Assembly: GCA_902489135.1 (NCBI GenBank)
Contig: CABTYW010000095.1
Span: 1 to 5,082, forward strand
DNA: 5,082 nt
Source: an uncultured Synergistaceae bacterium
GTDB lineage: Bacteria > Synergistota > Synergistia > Synergistales > Dethiosulfovibrionaceae
Direction: 5' to 3'
Shown: positions 4,733 through 5,082 of the stretch, piece by piece
How positions within the stretch are numbered: position 1 is the stretch's first letter
Layout: each line of letters begins with the position of its first letter
The notes under the pieces: generated by a model
Databases searched by the model: none
What the model was told of the DNA's origin: nothing
Seen by the model: only the letters and a program-made list of their open reading frames with translations
Made by a program: the position numbers and the translations under genes

Positions 4733-5082
4733 ATGGCACGACAGGATGGAAAAAGAACGGCTCATGAAAACGAACTCGGCGTGCGCTTGCCCGTCGCCCC
4801 AGTGTCAGAACGTCACGGCAGCGACGAAAAGGAGCCCCGAAGCGTTCGCCGCCGCGGCTTCTCTTCGCTGTGGCACCGCGACGGCCCGGGCGGCGAAAGA
4901 TCCGCCGCGGGGAAGGTCAAATGGCCCAAAAGATCCCGCGCTTCGGACTACGAGCGATTTAACCGGGCTTTTTCGGCGCTGGACGAGACTGAAACATTGT
5001 CGCGGCCGCGAAACTTGGGCGGAGAAAGCGGACGCCCCCCCCGGGCGGACAGACCCTCTTTCTCGATGAAGCCGTCGGAAAA
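4733..5082 (+). CDS. Unidentified protein with a basic, disordered N-terminus (3' part outside window)
   Basis: From the ATG at 4733 the frame is open to the right edge, giving 116 residues with no stop. It starts MARQDGKRTAHENELGV. A good Shine-Dalgarno and a TACAAT promoter precede it, and third codon positions are mostly G or C, so the start looks genuine. The visible part is very hydrophilic, rich in Arg, Ser, Gly, Pro, Lys and Glu. It has basic clusters (RSVRRRG around 36-42, KVKWPKRSR around 61-69) and only a short ordered-looking stretch (YERFNRAFSALDETE, around 72-86). There is no signal peptide, membrane span or known motif. Such tails often precede a membrane span or a catalytic domain, for example in cell-division or envelope proteins, but this is a guess: the family cannot be named from what is visible. 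It is transcribed divergently from the glycan-transferase gene, with 186 bp between the starts. Confidence 0.6.
   Translation, partial: MARQDGKRTAHENELGVRLPVAPVSERHGSDEKEPRSVRRRGFSSLWHRDGPGGERSAAGKVKWPKRSRASDYERFNRAFSALDETETLSRPRNLGGESGRPPRADRPSFSMKPSE

Noticed and set aside
4746..5069. 107-residue plus-strand open frame starting MEKERLM
   Set aside because: It overlaps the frame from 4733, which has the correctly spaced ribosome site and remains open to the edge. This one has no ribosome site of its own.
1..5082. CRISPR array, insertion sequence, tRNA or rRNA
   Set aside because: No evenly spaced direct repeats, transposase-like frames, terminal inverted repeats, or conserved tRNA/rRNA segments were seen on either strand.

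Overview
The window looks like GC-rich bacterial chromosome with a Gram-negative-type envelope. The best guess is Synergistota (a Pyramidobacter- or Jonquetella-like genus). This rests on the DUF3798 periplasmic protein, a family I associate with Synergistota, Fusobacteria and Clostridia, together with a Wzy/WaaL/PglL-type glycan transferase and the base composition. It is an inference from family knowledge, not a database result.

Layout from left to right. Positions 1-100 hold the last codons of a plus-strand gene that enters from the left edge. Positions 101-616 are gene-free, with several short GC-rich hairpins. Two of these can act as minus-strand terminators, including a strong dyad just past the DUF3798 stop codon. 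Positions 617-1816 (minus) encode a 399-residue exported DUF3798 protein with a clear signal peptide and a strong Shine-Dalgarno sequence. It sits behind a roughly 135-nt leader with two hairpins and an AT-rich promoter-like region near 1957-1986. Positions 2023-2647 are a second gene-free stretch, with one long compound hairpin. Positions 2648-4546 (minus) encode a 632-residue polytopic membrane protein of the O-antigen ligase/polymerase/O-oligosaccharyltransferase superfamily. Positions 4547-4732 are a divergent promoter region. From 4733 a plus-strand gene with a good promoter and ribosome binding site runs off the right edge. Its first 116 residues are basic, hydrophilic and probably disordered.

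The two complete genes point the same way, but about 830 bp and a separate promoter lie between them, so they are probably independent transcription units. Both products act at or beyond the cytoplasmic membrane: one as a periplasmic binding-type protein, the other as a membrane glycan-transfer enzyme. Nothing in the window links them to one pathway. No mobile element, tRNA, rRNA or CRISPR array was seen. I found no convincing new multi-gene system. The most interesting leftovers are the two structured gene-free stretches, the DUF3798 leader, the dyad in the divergent promoter, the periplasmic C-terminal domain of the glycan enzyme, and the unrecognised gene at the right edge.
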